Shown here in pieces: positions 45,709 to 56,130 of a stretch of DNA of 64,000 nt. Each line of letters opens with the position of its first letter. The first letter of the stretch is position 1. The stretch spans positions 1 through 64,000 of the forward strand of contig JAFGCO010000007.1 in assembly GCA_016932575.1 (NCBI GenBank), written 5' to 3'. The stretch comes from a bacterium. GTDB taxonomy: Bacteria > Zhuqueibacterota > QNDG01 > JAFGCO01. The translations under genes and the position numbers were made by a program. The notes below the pieces were generated by a model, which searched no databases, was not told where the DNA came from, and saw nothing but the letters and a program-made list of their open reading frames with translations.

Positions 45709-47484
45709 TTATTCAATATCTTTTTCCTCAAACGGCTGATATGCGTATCCTGTCCATTCCTGGCCCAGATGCCCGGAAAATTCCAGCATGTTTAAACGGA
45801 CGCCGTGGACCATAACCGACATCATACCTAAAACAATATTTAATCCGTGTCCCAGTACCAGCACAATCGGGGCAAAAATTCCTCCGGCCATTTCATTGAA
45901 ACTTGCGGCCACGGTTACACCTGCCAATCCCACGGCAAATAATCGGATATACGAAACAATATCTGAAAAAGCGCTGATGACACTCTGTATGGAATTCAAT
46001 ATCGATCCGATAAAGCTGCCCAGCATTTTCAAAGGATTTTTCTGAAAATTGGTAAACAGTCCTACAATTACGAGTCCCACGATCATAAGAACCATGGCAA
46101 AACCGGGCATAGGATTGCCTAAAACCAGCAGATCAACCACGAAAAACATCCCGACACAAATTAAAATCCAGCCGCATTCTGCAATGGCTTTTAAAGAGGG
46201 CTTCTTTTTTATAAAAGCCAGAAAATGCGCCACAATCAATTGAATCAATCCTAAATAGAATGAAAACCACATCATAAACCGGGTTGCTTCTCTGGATTCG
46301 TTAAAACTGAACATCGGTTCAATGATGATTTTGTTTAAAGCTGGCCACTCGGCAATTGCCCGGGAACCAAACCAGGTTCCCGTAATCATACCCCAAATTA
46401 TGGTTGTGATGCTTAAAACATAAAAAAGCGCAAAGGGTTCCACAGATGCATGACGATGTTTCGAGCGAAAAAATGCTGTTAAAAACAAAAATACGAAACC
46501 ATACCCGGCATCTCCGATAATAATTGCATAGAAAATGCTGAAAAAGAGCAGAAAGACATAACTGACATCCAATTCATGATAGCCCGGCAGAATCCCCATA
46601 AATTTGAACAGGGGTTCTATCATTCTCGGAACCTTTGAATTTCTCAGCAAGGTCGGAACTTCTTTGGGATCTTCCGGATCCTGAAATATATATCCCCACC
46701 CTTCTTGATCTGCTGTATCCTTAATCTTCCGGATTTTTTCCTGAGGACAGAATCCCTGCAAGTAAACAAATCCTTCCGACTCCCCCATACCGTGGAACAC
46801 ATGGCTCATTTCAAGTTTTTGCCTCAATATTTGAATATATTTCTGAACAGCATCATGATAAGCTGCCAATGAAGCCAGCTGTTCAGATAATTGATGTATT
46901 TCGCGGTTCAATTGCCGGATTTCTTTCCACAACATCCTGGGCTCAACTTCAGGCAAAGCTTCTTCCTTGAAATCCAGCTTTTCATCCTCAGATTCAGAAA
47001 AAAACGTGAAATAAACGGCGGATCCTGTTTCCTTTACCACCTGGATATTTTTATCTGCCGAGATTTTTTTCATTCCTGACGAATCACCCACATAAAAACG
47101 GATATATACTCCATGTTCACGAAGGGTCTTTACTGTGTCAGGAGACACATCACCCCAGGTCTCAAACCATCCGGCAATCTCATTTTTTTCCTGCCGATCC
47201 ATTTTAAGTGATGTCAAGGTTTGCTGTAAATCCAATATTTGCTCAACAATTTTACCCGCATTTTTTTTAGTGTGTTTCTGCTTTGTTTCGGTTCTGTGGG
47301 ATTCAAGCAACACACAAACCTTTTCCGCGGCATTTATCTGCTGGTTCAACAAATCAATTTCTTCGTCCTGGGGAGTCTGTATATGCTTGATATGCAGGAG
47401 GCCCAATTTACGCAAAGTTTTCAAAGCCCCGGCTCTGGATTGAGCGCTTATCAGCAAAGTCAATTTTTGCATCGGAACGATCAT
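45709..47484 (-). CDS. ntpI: V-type ATPase subunit I (a-type stator)
   Basis: A 591-residue subunit. The soluble N-terminal half (1-310) contains coiled coils and the usual IVPMQKLTLLI start. The membrane half has seven or eight helices (from about 325), with the half-channel segment DIVSYIRLFAVGLAGVTVA, which holds the conserved Arg, and a final MLEFSGHLGQEW. Ion translocation occurs between this Arg and the K ring. The gene overlaps subunit D by 4 bases (ATGA). Confidence 0.92.
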   Translation of the reverse strand: MIVPMQKLTLLISAQSRAGALKTLRKLGLLHIKHIQTPQDEEIDLLNQQINAAEKVCVLLESHRTETKQKHTKKNAGKIVEQILDLQQTLTSLKMDRQEKNEIAGWFETWGDVSPDTVKTLREHGVYIRFYVGDSSGMKKISADKNIQVVKETGSAVYFTFFSESEDEKLDFKEEALPEVEPRMLWKEIRQLNREIHQLSEQLASLAAYHDAVQKYIQILRQKLEMSHVFHGMGESEGFVYLQGFCPQEKIRKIKDTADQEGWGYIFQDPEDPKEVPTLLRNSKVPRMIEPLFKFMGILPGYHELDVSYVFLLFFSIFYAIIIGDAGYGFVFLFLTAFFRSKHRHASVEPFALFYVLSITTIIWGMITGTWFGSRAIAEWPALNKIIIEPMFSFNESREATRFMMWFSFYLGLIQLIVAHFLAFIKKKPSLKAIAECGWILICVGMFFVVDLLVLGNPMPGFAMVLMIVGLVIVGLFTNFQKNPLKMLGSFIGSILNSIQSVISAFSDIVSYIRLFAVGLAGVTVAASFNEMAGGIFAPIVLVLGHGLNIVLGMMSVMVHGVRLNMLEFSGHLGQEWTGYAYQPFEEKDIE

Positions 47485-48098
47485 GCAGATGTGCCTTCCA
47501 TCATTTTCTTCTTTACAATTTTCGTCTTGGCGATTTTTCCGCGAACCACTTCCGCGGTCTGCTGATCGCCCATGAATATTTGAATCACCCGGATATTTTC
47601 TTTTGCTTCCGGAATTTTCACCTCTTCAAAAAGTTTAATTCTCTGGATAGTGGTTCTCAGTTCTTCCTGCAGGATCACCTCCTGCCTCTGTGCTATTTCC
47701 CTGGCCTTTTGTCGTTTGATCTGTTCACAGGCCACTTCAATGCCCGTATCGATCCAAAGCGGCGTGTTAAAATAATCAATATCCGGCTCTTCGAAAATTA
47801 TATTTTCGAATGTGGGTATTTCAATACCGGCGATATTATCTTCACCGGTGATCACTTCTTTCACTTGAATAAATTCCGATAGATCGATTTCCTCGGCAAA
47901 TACATCAACCCACCGTGTGATTTCCTGTTCCACACGGAGGGTTTCCGCATCCAGCTTTTCGATTTCATGCTGAATGTTCCGGATTTCCACCAAAAGCTGT
48001 TTCTTTTTCAACTCCAGTGTGGGCAGATACCTTGTAAACCGTTTCAGATTGTCTTTCTGCTTTTTTAACTCGTTTTTTGTCAGCCGTACTTTTGCCAT
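47481..48098 (-). CDS. ntpD: V-type ATPase subunit D (central stalk)
   Basis: A 205-residue, helix-rich protein opening with MAKVRLTKNELKKQKDNLKR, the typical N-terminus of V/A-type D subunits. The two long terminal helices form the rotor shaft. It follows subunit B after a 142-bp spacer and overlaps subunit I. No gene for subunit F is present beside it. Confidence 0.9.
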   Translation of the reverse strand: MAKVRLTKNELKKQKDNLKRFTRYLPTLELKKKQLLVEIRNIQHEIEKLDAETLRVEQEITRWVDVFAEEIDLSEFIQVKEVITGEDNIAGIEIPTFENIIFEEPDIDYFNTPLWIDTGIEVACEQIKRQKAREIAQRQEVILQEELRTTIQRIKLFEEVKIPEAKENIRVIQIFMGDQQTAEVVRGKIAKTKIVKKKMMEGTSA

Positions 48099-48240
48099 CG
48101 TTTTTACCTTAAATAACCCTCATCAATATCAGCGCTGCTGAGAATTAAAACACATAAAGGGATAGCCCCTGTTATTCACTACACAGTTGATTTTCAGATA
48201 TTTCTTTTGGGGCTTCCTTCAGAATCTGTTCCCGGCTTTC

Positions 48241-49560
48241 TTACACTTCGGTACCTTTACTTTCCGTTTTTTTTGGCCAGAATTTTTTAATTAGCTCAGA
48301 ACGAAGCCCTGTCTCCTCAGTAGAGAAGCATTCGGCCAAAATGGACCAGCCCCTGTCCAACGCTTCTTCCAGGGGGATATTCACCGACAGGTCCATCATT
48401 CCGGATTCAAACAATTTACCATATTTCTGCAATTTTTTATCCCAGGTGCTCATCCGGAATCCCATGGAGCGTTTTTCTTCGGTTTCCAGATACTGCGCAT
48501 ACAACTGAATCATGCCGTCCATGATTGCACGATGGTCATCACGGGTATCTTTGTTGACCTGCTGCTTCAGACGGGAAAGTGATCCGAAAGGTTCGATTCG
48601 CCCGTTTCGCAGATAGAACTGACCCTCGGTAATATACCCTGTATTGTCTGGAACCGGATGGGTTACATCATCTCCGGGCATCGTGGTTACAGCCAATATC
48701 GTGATCGCTCCCGCCCCGTCAAAATCAACGGCTTTTTCATACCGCGAAGCAAGCTGGCTGTACAGGTCACCCGGATACCCCCGGTTAGACGGCACTTGTT
48801 CCATCGTGATCGCGATTTCCTTCAGTGCATCGGAAAAGTTGGTCATATCCGTTAAAAGAACCAGCACCTCTTTACCCTGAAGTGCAAATTTTTCAGCAAC
48901 AGCCAGGCTCAGATCGGGTACCATCAGGCCTTCCACAACCGGATCCGAGGCGGTGTGGACAAAAAAAATGGACTTGTTCAAAGCGCCGCCATCTTCCAGC
49001 GTATTCCTAAATTTCATATATTCATCGAATTTTAAACCAATACCGCCCAGAATGATCATATCCACTTCTGCCTGCAGTGCAATCCGGGCAAGCAATTCAT
49101 TATATGGTTCGCCGGAGACAGAAAAAATAGGCAGTTTCTGTGAAGCCACCAGACTGTTGAACACATCTATCATGGGAATATTCGTACGTACGATCCGTCT
49201 GGGAATGATGCGTTTGGCCGGATTCACCGACGGACCACCTATGGAAATTAAATTTTCTGTAATCTCGGGGCCGCCATCCCTGGGCATTCCCGAACCATTA
49301 AAAATTCGTCCCAGCATATTATCAGAAAACGCGACTTGCATGGAACGTCCTAAAAACCGAACTTCATCTGTTGTGGACACCCCACGGCTTCCGGCAAAAA
49401 CCTGCAGAGAAACAATGTCATCCTCAAGCTTGATCACCTGGGCCAGAGACTTGCCCAGGCGGGTGGTGATCTCCGCCAGATCTTCGTACCCCACATCCGT
49501 GGCCTTGACTGTAATGACATTACCGGAAACACTTAATACTTTATTGTATATCTTACGCAT
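48241..49560 (-). CDS. ntpB: V-type ATPase subunit B (non-catalytic)
   Basis: A 439-residue subunit with the alpha/beta ATPase fold but no P-loop, as expected: the corresponding region reads [12 protein letters not shown]. Family segments are [61 protein letters not shown] and [18 protein letters not shown]. The gene overlaps A by 8 bases. After its TAA, 22 further sense codons continue in frame before a second TAA. Confidence 0.94.
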   Translation of the reverse strand: MRKIYNKVLSVSGNVITVKATDVGYEDLAEITTRLGKSLAQVIKLEDDIVSLQVFAGSRGVSTTDEVRFLGRSMQVAFSDNMLGRIFNGSGMPRDGGPEITENLISIGGPSVNPAKRIIPRRIVRTNIPMIDVFNSLVASQKLPIFSVSGEPYNELLARIALQAEVDMIILGGIGLKFDEYMKFRNTLEDGGALNKSIFFVHTASDPVVEGLMVPDLSLAVAEKFALQGKEVLVLLTDMTNFSDALKEIAITMEQVPSNRGYPGDLYSQLASRYEKAVDFDGAGAITILAVTTMPGDDVTHPVPDNTGYITEGQFYLRNGRIEPFGSLSRLKQQVNKDTRDDHRAIMDGMIQLYAQYLETEEKRSMGFRMSTWDKKLQKYGKLFESGMMDLSVNIPLEEALDRGWSILAECFSTEETGLRSELIKKFWPKKTESKGTEV

Positions 49561-51286
49561 GCTTTTTCTTTCCTTCGATCAATTTTTTTATGGATTTTTC
49601 CTGTGAATTGAATTCATCTGATTTCCACTCCGAATAGTTCCAGTCAATAAATTTTTGCCGGAGATCATAAAAGAATGTCCGGGCTTCTTCATTATCAGAA
49701 AATTGAAATTCTGATCCTAATATCTCATAAATCTGATTCATGACATACTTTTGTCGTTCTGGATTGGTGGCCGCATCGACCGGATCAAAAGCATTTTGCT
49801 GCAGGTAAACCGCATCGATGAATTCGGATTTCAGATAAATAATAAAATCTTCCAGCGAAGTACCTTCTTCACCGACAACCATCATCATCTGATGTACATC
49901 AGAGCCTTTCTTAAGAAAATCCCTTGCCTTTTGAACAGTGTCATACAAGACAAAACTTTCATATTTTGACCAGCTTTCCAGCGGATGGATAGCGGGATAA
50001 CGGCGGGCATTGGAGCGTTCTCTGGAAAGACCGTGAAACGCACTGACCACTTTCAATGTCGCCTGTGTCACAGGCTCTTCAAAGTTGCCGCCAGCCGGTG
50101 ATACGGTTCCGCCGATGGTTAAACTGCCTTTCTCATCATTATAAAGCTCGACCATCCCGGCCCTTTCATAAAATTCAGCAATCCTCGATTCCAGATACGC
50201 CGGGAATGCTTCTTCACCGGGAATTTCTTCCAGACGGCCGGAAAGCTCGCGCATGGCCTGAGCCCAGCGAGAGGTGGAGTCTGCCAGTAAAAGCACATCG
50301 AGTCCCATCTGGCGGTAATATTCACCGAGAGTCGTGGCCGTGTATACAGAGGCTTCACGCGCCGCCACGGGCATAGAACTGGTATTGGCAATAATAATGG
50401 TGCGTTCCATGAGCGATTTGCCGGTTCGGGGATCAATCAGTTCCGGAAACTCACGCATGGTCTCTACAATTTCACCGGCCCGCTCACCGCAAGCTGCAAT
50501 GATGACAATATCCACATCCGCATAACGGCTGGTGATTTGCTGTAATACAGTTTTTCCGGCACCGAAGGGCCCCGGGATACAGTAAGTGCCACCCTTGGCC
50601 ACAGGAAAGAATGTGTCAATAATTCGCGCTTTCGTCACCAGAGGCTGGGTGGGCAATATTTTATGCTTATACGCTTTAACGGGCAGCTTCACGGGCCATT
50701 CAAAGTACATGGAGACATCATGCATCTGCCCTTTTTCATCTTTGACTGTGGCAATTATTTCCCGAATCGTATAATCGCCTTCTTTCCGAATAGACTCAAC
50801 CGTCAATTCACCTTCCAGATAATACGGAACCATGATATAATGTTTAAACTGAGTCTCTGGTACCCATCCCAGATAATACCCCTTGCGGACCTTATCCCCT
50901 TTTTGAACGAGCGGTGTAAAATGCCATTTTCTGCCTTTGCTGAGTGCGTCTAAAATCACACCACGGGGCAGAAAAAAACCGTGCGCTTCCGCCAGCTCCG
51001 GCAGAGGATTCTGGAGACCGTCATAAATCTGTGTTAACAGACCGGGGCCCAGTTGAACTGATAATAACTCATCTGAAAATTCCACAGTATCGCCGACTTT
51101 TAATCCCTTGGTACTTTCGAAAACCTGCAAAAAGGCTTTATTTCCCTGAATGCGAATCACTTCCGACTTCAGATGTGCGTCTCCATGGACCGCATATCCA
51201 ACTTCATTTTGCGTGATTGTGCCCTCGAACGTCACAGTCAGCATATTGCCACTAATACCGATAATCGTTCCTGTTTGTTGATTCAT
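49553..51286 (-). CDS. ntpA: V-type ATPase subunit A (catalytic)
   Basis: A 577-residue catalytic subunit. The P-loop is GPFGAGKT (239-246), preceded by [17 protein letters not shown]. Other segments are [37 protein letters not shown] and the [15 protein letters not shown] region. The non-homologous region (about 115-200) that marks A subunits of V/A-type enzymes is present. Its ATG overlaps the stop of the DUF2764 gene by 4 bases. Confidence 0.95.
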   Translation of the reverse strand: MNQQTGTIIGISGNMLTVTFEGTITQNEVGYAVHGDAHLKSEVIRIQGNKAFLQVFESTKGLKVGDTVEFSDELLSVQLGPGLLTQIYDGLQNPLPELAEAHGFFLPRGVILDALSKGRKWHFTPLVQKGDKVRKGYYLGWVPETQFKHYIMVPYYLEGELTVESIRKEGDYTIREIIATVKDEKGQMHDVSMYFEWPVKLPVKAYKHKILPTQPLVTKARIIDTFFPVAKGGTYCIPGPFGAGKTVLQQITSRYADVDIVIIAACGERAGEIVETMREFPELIDPRTGKSLMERTIIIANTSSMPVAAREASVYTATTLGEYYRQMGLDVLLLADSTSRWAQAMRELSGRLEEIPGEEAFPAYLESRIAEFYERAGMVELYNDEKGSLTIGGTVSPAGGNFEEPVTQATLKVVSAFHGLSRERSNARRYPAIHPLESWSKYESFVLYDTVQKARDFLKKGSDVHQMMMVVGEEGTSLEDFIIYLKSEFIDAVYLQQNAFDPVDAATNPERQKYVMNQIYEILGSEFQFSDNEEARTFFYDLRQKFIDWNYSEWKSDEFNSQEKSIKKLIEGKKKHA

Positions 51287-51780
51287 TCCGTTACCTTGCT
51301 TATTTGTTGAAAACGTTCCATACCTTTGTCTTTGTCATATTCAGATAACTTTTGTAAAATCTGAAGTTTTAAATAATACAAAATTAAAATATTCAAATTA
51401 AAATGATGCTCAGGTTCTATAGTTTCAATAAACTGCCAGCGTAAGTGTAAAAGTTTTTTTTCAATTTCCAGGGGATCCCCTTCTTTCAGAACAGATACGG
51501 GGAAATTCTCCGGCTTTACTTCAATGCCTTTTTTACCGGCCTGACGCCATTGGGCAATATCCTGCCGCATCTGTCTTTCATATTTTTGAATCCTCTGCAC
51601 CACAGGAGGATCTTTCTTTTTGATGACAGGATCCATCAACACAACACTTTGTAATTTTTTAAGATCCAGACGATTCATCCACTTGCCCGCCTCCTCCATG
51701 AACATAGGAATATTCATATATGAGGGCCTGTCAAACTTAAGTGCCGGCAATTGAGCAATCAGGTAAACATATTTATCCAT
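51283..51780 (-). CDS. DUF2764 protein of the V-type ATPase operon
   Basis: A 165-residue protein beginning MDKYVYLIAQLPALKFDRP, which matches the start of DUF2764 proteins. These are encoded between subunits E and A in the V-ATPase operons of Bacteroidota and Chlamydiae and are thought to replace the missing subunit C. The rest is helical. It overlaps subunit E by 8 bases and A by 4 bases, so the three are translationally coupled. Confidence 0.75.
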   Translation of the reverse strand: MDKYVYLIAQLPALKFDRPSYMNIPMFMEEAGKWMNRLDLKKLQSVVLMDPVIKKKDPPVVQRIQKYERQMRQDIAQWRQAGKKGIEVKPENFPVSVLKEGDPLEIEKKLLHLRWQFIETIEPEHHFNLNILILYYLKLQILQKLSEYDKDKGMERFQQISKVTE

Positions 51781-52375
51781 GCTGGGTATCCAATATTTCT
51801 TTCAACCGTGGATTTAATGCAGCCCTCAGCATTTCAGCAATACTTTCATCTGAAAAATCATAATATACATCTTCTCCTTTGAGACCAATTCGAAAACCAT
51901 GTGTAAAATTTGGACTGGCCTTCAACGTAATTTCATTTTTTATTATTTTTTTCAGACCATTTAAAAAGTGTTTTTCCAGCTGTCTTTGCTCTGCTTCGGA
52001 GATCGTTACTTCGACCTCTTCACTTTTTCTCCAATGTTCTGTTAATTTAATGATCAGCGTTTGAATAAAATCGGGTTTCATGGCCTCATCCACTTCTGCC
52101 TTGAAAACCTGATCGAAAAGAAATCGGATACGCTCCTTGAGCAGCAATTCTCCGTCCCGTGCTGCCTGCTGAATGGCCAGCTTGCTGTTTTCCTGGAATG
52201 CATTGGCTTCTCTTTTTGCGTTCCCGACGATTTTCTCCGCCTCTTTTTCAGCCTTTGCCACAATATCTTCTGCCTGTTGTTTCGCTTTGGCCAGAATATT
52301 ATCCGATTCTTTTTGCGCCCCCTCAACGCCTTCTTTCCTGAGCTTCTCAATAATATTTTCTATTTTTACATCCAT
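51773..52375 (-). CDS. ntpE: V-type ATPase subunit E (peripheral stalk)
   Basis: A 200-residue protein with a long N-terminal helix rich in Ala, Lys and Glu (about 1-90, for example ILAKAKQQAEDIVAKAEKEA) and a globular C-terminus (about 100-200) holding FRIGLKGEDVYYDFSDESIAEML. It is the first gene of the operon, with AGGAGG 10 bases before the ATG. It would hold the catalytic head to the stator. Confidence 0.88.
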   Translation of the reverse strand: MDVKIENIIEKLRKEGVEGAQKESDNILAKAKQQAEDIVAKAEKEAEKIVGNAKREANAFQENSKLAIQQAARDGELLLKERIRFLFDQVFKAEVDEAMKPDFIQTLIIKLTEHWRKSEEVEVTISEAEQRQLEKHFLNGLKKIIKNEITLKASPNFTHGFRIGLKGEDVYYDFSDESIAEMLRAALNPRLKEILDTQHG

Positions 52376-52479
52376 TGACTGTTATCCTCCTGTCTCACAA
52401 CGGCTGATCTATTGATATATTACGCATCCTTCAGCTTAAATCAGGTACTCGTTAATTAAGAATCCATGAATTTTCAGAG

Positions 52480-52587
52480 TTACACTCTATGGGGATGATT
52501 TTGCCGAAATTTTCGAAGTATTGAAATGCCAATATAATAAAGCAATATTGCTGAAGACAATCCGAAATCGGCTGCGAAAAATAACAA
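52480..52587 (-). CDS. Possible short single-helix membrane protein
   Basis: A 35-codon frame starting at TTG reads LFFAADFGLSSAILLYYIGI as a credible membrane helix, then the basic tail ILRKFRQNHPHRV. It begins 11 bases after the bactofilin stop and ends 104 bp before the V-ATPase operon. Its start lies within the U-tract of a possible bactofilin terminator and has no good ribosome site, so it may be a remnant. The protein-like composition is the only support. Confidence 0.3.
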   Translation of the reverse strand: MLFFAADFGLSSAILLYYIGISILRKFRQNHPHRV

Positions 52588-52610
52588 ATGAGCAGGTTTA
52601 CTCCTGCTCT
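52577..52610 (-). terminator. Possible terminator at the bactofilin stop
   Basis: On the minus strand GAGCAGG/CCTGCTC, a perfect 7-bp stem with a 6-base loop, spans the bactofilin stop codon. It is followed by the U-rich ATTTGTTATTTTT. Confidence 0.5.
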
Positions 52611-52981
52611 TTCGGTTGAATTTGAGATTTCTCTTCACTCATATTGCATTTTCCATCAAACAATGCGCCTTCATCAACCACAAGCCGCACCGCACGAATA
52701 TCCCCCTGTATCATGGCCTTGGTTTCAAGATAAACCCGGTCTGCGGCCAGGACATTGCCTTGCACTTTGCCTGCCAAAAGCACATGTTTGCCCCTTACTT
52801 GCCCGCGAACCTCACCATCTTTCCCGACGATGACAGTATCTGAAGAATGCACATCTCCCACGACCGATCCATCAATCCGCACACTATTCTGTACTTTTAA
52901 ATTGCCTTTAATCTGTGTGCCTTTACCGATGATGGTATTCAATTCACTGCCTCGAACATCGGCACTGCTTTGATTCTTCAC
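52598..52981 (-). CDS. Bactofilin (polymer-forming cytoskeletal protein)
   Basis: A 127-residue protein. The core (about 15-110) is a right-handed beta-helix of repeated hydrophobic six- to eight-residue turns, as in TIIGKGTQIKGNLKVQNSV and VLLAGKVQGNVLAADRVYLE. The N- and C-terminal tails are short and polar. Bactofilins polymerise without nucleotide and shape cells, or anchor other proteins. It lies 84 bp downstream of an M23 peptidase gene, a pairing seen in several bacteria where bactofilin positions the wall hydrolase; ParAB follows on the other side of that gene. Confidence 0.9.
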   Translation of the reverse strand: MKNQSSADVRGSELNTIIGKGTQIKGNLKVQNSVRIDGSVVGDVHSSDTVIVGKDGEVRGQVRGKHVLLAGKVQGNVLAADRVYLETKAMIQGDIRAVRLVVDEGALFDGKCNMSEEKSQIQPKEQE

Positions 52982-53065
52982 AAATTACTCCTTATTCATA
53001 AGGTCATATGGGCTATTAAAAAAAAATAATTCTATTTTTCATGAACAACCATTTTTCATATGAAT

Positions 53066-53974
53066 TCAGGAACTCTCGTTGTTTTTCCGTTCCCTTCCGA
53101 CAAATAAAAAGGATTCGGGATCCAGCGGTTCTCCGTCTTTCCATATTTCAAAATGCAGATGTGGAGCTGAACTAATCCCTGAACTTCCCAAAAGAGCGAT
53201 AGACTGCCCTTTCTTGACCCTCCCTCCCTGAGCCACAAGAAGACGCATGGCATGTCCATAATATGAATAAAATCCCCCTCCATGATCAATAATAACCACA
53301 TGCCCCAGATCGGGTGTCCAGTTGGCCAGAACAACAATACCGCCTCCCGCAGCCCTGATTACCGTCCCCTTTTCTGCAGCGATATCGATTCCATGATGAG
53401 CCCGGTTGTGATACCAGTTACGTTTTTGAAAATGCGTGGTCAAATAGCCCTCAATCGGAAGCAAGGTCGGCAATGATTCCGGATCATATACTTGCTTCTC
53501 CTGCATATATAAAAAATAATTGGTGAGGGGAATGGCGTTTTGCTGATTGTCTGCAGCATATGTCTGCTTTTGAATAGGGGCGGGCGGGCGGGAAGTAACA
53601 TTAGAAAGCGGCAATTGATTCAAGGCGGTCCGGGCATCCTCTTCCAAACCCAATGTGCTTCCGAATCCCTTTTTAATTTTATCGACAATCATGCGTACTT
53701 CCTGAAATTCTTTGACAATCGGTTCAATTTTTTTATTTCGTGCCTGAAGCACTTCGATTTTTGAATTCAGGGCCATCTTATGCTTATTCAAACGATAAAT
53801 TTGATAATAAGCAAAGACTCCTGACAAAATATGCAAACCGACAATACTCAATCCAATAATCATCAGCCATCCTTTGGCATAGCTCATTGAGATACTGCGC
53901 GGATCCTGCTCCTGATCGGGTACAAATATCAGGGAAAAAAATCGTTCCGAAGCTTTTTTTTTCTTTTTTAACAT
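53066..53974 (-). CDS. M23 (LytM-type) membrane-anchored peptidase
   Basis: A 302-residue protein with one N-terminal helix (about 33-55), a short coiled coil (about 62-100) and a C-terminal M23 domain (about 175-295). The zinc ligands HxxxD and HxH are present (HHGIDIAAEKGT, HLHFEIWKDGEPLDP). It probably cleaves peptidoglycan cross-bridges during growth. No catalytic residue appears missing. Confidence 0.92.
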   Translation of the reverse strand: MLKKKKKASERFFSLIFVPDQEQDPRSISMSYAKGWLMIIGLSIVGLHILSGVFAYYQIYRLNKHKMALNSKIEVLQARNKKIEPIVKEFQEVRMIVDKIKKGFGSTLGLEEDARTALNQLPLSNVTSRPPAPIQKQTYAADNQQNAIPLTNYFLYMQEKQVYDPESLPTLLPIEGYLTTHFQKRNWYHNRAHHGIDIAAEKGTVIRAAGGGIVVLANWTPDLGHVVIIDHGGGFYSYYGHAMRLLVAQGGRVKKGQSIALLGSSGISSAPHLHFEIWKDGEPLDPESFLFVGRERKNNESS

Positions 53975-54037
53975 TGTATGAATCCGCGTAATGGCTTTTA
54001 ATTTAAAACATTCATCAGATATGTTGCATCCGTTATA

Positions 54038-54910
54038 TTATGAATCACCAATTTTTTTTAACAGCTCGACAAGACGGTCGAGATCTTCCCGGGAAAAATA
54101 AGAAATTTCAATTTTACCTCTGTCTCCGGTCTGATGAATCTTGACCTGGGTACCCAGAAGTGTGCGCAACTGGTCTTCCAGGGATTGCATCGCCGGATTT
54201 TTCATGATTCTCAGACCGGCAGCTTCTTTCTCAGTTTTTTCTGTCATCTGCCGCACTGCATCTTCCACTTTTCTGACACTCCATCCGCCATTGACTGTTT
54301 TTTTCCAGATCTGGACCTGTTCACCCCGGGAAGCAATTCCCATGATGGCCCGGGCATGTCCCATTGAAATTTCTTCTTTTTTCAAACTATCCTGAATCTT
54401 GTCGGGAAGTTTCAATAATCGGATAAAATTGGCAACAGTCGCCCGGTCCTTACCGACTTTTTGGGCCACTTCTTCCTGGGTGAGTTTGTATTCTTTCTGG
54501 AGCCGTTCATACGCATGGGCCACTTCGATGGCATTCAAATCATCACGCTGAATATTCTCGATAAGTGACAGCTCTAACAGTTTCTCTTCTGATTCAACTT
54601 CCATGATATAGGCAGGAATCATATCCACATCGAGTTCCTGCACTGCACGCAATCGTCGTTCGCCGGAAATCAGCTCAAAACCATCGTCTGCTTTTCGAAC
54701 AGTAATGGGCTGAATCAATCCGTTTTCGCTGATGGATTGTTTGAGTTCGTCTAATTTCTTTCGGTCAAACGCCAAACGCGGTTGTTGAGGATTGGACTTG
54801 ATGAGAGACACCGGGATCTGATTTAAAGATTCTCCCCGGGTTTCCTCATCCTCCGGTGTAATTTGGGGAATCAGGGCCTCTAGCCCTCTGCCAAGCCGCT
54901 TACTTTTCAT
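54038..54910 (-). CDS. parB: Chromosome-partitioning protein ParB
   Basis: A protein of about 290 residues. The N-terminal domain has [20 protein letters not shown], the CTPase-linked GERRLRA and [12 protein letters not shown] motifs; the middle HTH has [24 protein letters not shown]; and the C-terminal dimer domain ends in [13 protein letters not shown] chose ATG 54910; a TTG two codons earlier is less likely. It overlaps parA by 11 bases. No parS site was found in this window. Confidence 0.94.
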   Translation of the reverse strand: MKSKRLGRGLEALIPQITPEDEETRGESLNQIPVSLIKSNPQQPRLAFDRKKLDELKQSISENGLIQPITVRKADDGFELISGERRLRAVQELDVDMIPAYIMEVESEEKLLELSLIENIQRDDLNAIEVAHAYERLQKEYKLTQEEVAQKVGKDRATVANFIRLLKLPDKIQDSLKKEEISMGHARAIMGIASRGEQVQIWKKTVNGGWSVRKVEDAVRQMTEKTEKEAAGLRIMKNPAMQSLEDQLRTLLGTQVKIHQTGDRGKIEISYFSREDLDRLVELLKKIGDS

Positions 54911-55664
54911 GAGCAAGGATTTCTTCTGCTAAACTCATATAATTTTCTGCGCCGGTACTGACGGCGTCATATAAAATAACCGGTTTTCCGAAGCTCGGGG
55001 CCTCGCTGATTCGTACATTGCGATGCACAATGGATTGATAGACTTTTTCTCCAAAAAACTGTCGCACATCATCGGCCACCTGATGTGACAGGTTCAGGCG
55101 ATTGTCAAACATGGTCAGCAAAACCCCTTCGATTTCCAGTTTTGGATTCAAATTCTTCTGGACCAGTCGAATGGTTTTCAGTAATTGACTTAATCCCTCC
55201 AGTGCATAATATTCGCACTGAATAGGAATTAAAACAGCGTCCGCAGCACTGAGGCTGTTGAGCGTTAAAAGCCCCAAAGAGGGCGGACAATCAATAAGAA
55301 TATACTGATATTTGTCCTGAATGGTTTTAAGCGCCTGGCGTAAAACCTTTTCGCGTCCGATCAAATTGACCAGTTCCACCTCGGCGCCGACCAGCCTGAT
55401 GCTCGAAGGCAGCAGATCCAGATAATCGACTTGCGTGCCCTGAATAGCATCCTCGATTTTCGCATCCTTCAGGAGCACTTCATATGTGCTTTTATCAACC
55501 TTGTTGTGATCCACGCCAATACCGCTCGTGGTATTGGCCTGCGGATCAATATCCACCAAAAGGATTTTTCGTTCAGCTACAGCCATACATGCAGCCAGAT
55601 TGATGGCCGTCGTGGTCTTTCCAACCCCTCCCTTTTGATTGGCAATGGCGATAATACGTCCCAC
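54900..55664 (-). CDS. parA: Chromosome-partitioning ATPase ParA (Soj)
   Basis: A protein of about 254 residues with deviant Walker [10 protein letters not shown] (about 10-18), Walker A' [12 protein letters not shown] and Walker [14 protein letters not shown]. It drives segregation of the ParB-bound origin region. GTG 55664 gives the usual [18 protein letters not shown] start and lies 5 bases after GGAG; a GTG two codons earlier overlaps the ribosome site. Confidence 0.94.
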   Translation of the reverse strand: MGRIIAIANQKGGVGKTTTAINLAACMAVAERKILLVDIDPQANTTSGIGVDHNKVDKSTYEVLLKDAKIEDAIQGTQVDYLDLLPSSIRLVGAEVELVNLIGREKVLRQALKTIQDKYQYILIDCPPSLGLLTLNSLSAADAVLIPIQCEYYALEGLSQLLKTIRLVQKNLNPKLEIEGVLLTMFDNRLNLSHQVADDVRQFFGEKVYQSIVHRNVRISEAPSFGKPVILYDAVSTGAENYMSLAEEILAHEK

Positions 55665-55670
55665 ATGCAC

Positions 55671-56130
55671 TCCATAATGATTGAGTTATGAATATAACAT
55701 GAAAATGATGCAAATGCAAGTATCAAAGAACATAAAAATAAAATGATAAAATTCAAGCCATAAAACAGTGCATGCAACAGTTTCATATCATCTCCGCTTA
55801 TGATCCATAAATGGCCATGAATCATTATATTTTCAATTGCGTTTTCCTTAAATTTTTTGTATTGTAAAAAAATATTATTTTTCTCCAGAGAATCGATATT
55901 GTCATGACTGTAGCCACAGCCTTTTGCGAAGGATTTCTGTGGCATTTTTGGAACGCGGTTCTATATATATGGGTATTGCAGCAAAATGCATATCAATTAA
56001 GTTATCATTTAGTACGAATTTGCTTAATATGATTCATATATAAAAAAACTGTTTTTTTTGATCTTAATGACTATATCATTTAAGTTGTCTGCTTTCTGTG
56101 AGGTGCAACACCCAGAAAGAGAGGAAAAAA
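55671..56130. other. Intergenic region between divergent parA and the DUF362 gene
   Basis: About 460 bp without a credible gene. It holds a nested hairpin at 55913-55943. AT-rich stretches probably carry promoters for both genes, but no clear -35/-10 pair was recognised. A frame of 122 codons on the minus strand looks non-coding. Confidence 0.5.
55913..55943. repeat. Nested hairpin in the parA/DUF362 spacer
   Basis: Outer arms GCCACAG (55913-55919) and CTGTGGC (55937-55943) enclose inner arms CCTT and AAGG. On the plus strand it is followed by ATTTTT. It may be a terminator-like or repetitive element; no plus-strand gene ends here. Confidence 0.45.

Noticed and set aside
55577-55945. 122-codon minus-strand frame overlapping parA
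   Set aside because: It overlaps the parA start in another frame, and its composition is not protein-like.
54000-56130. parS site near parAB
   Set aside because: No sequence close to TGTTTCACGTGAAACA was found; the GGAACGCGGTTC word near 55950 is too different.
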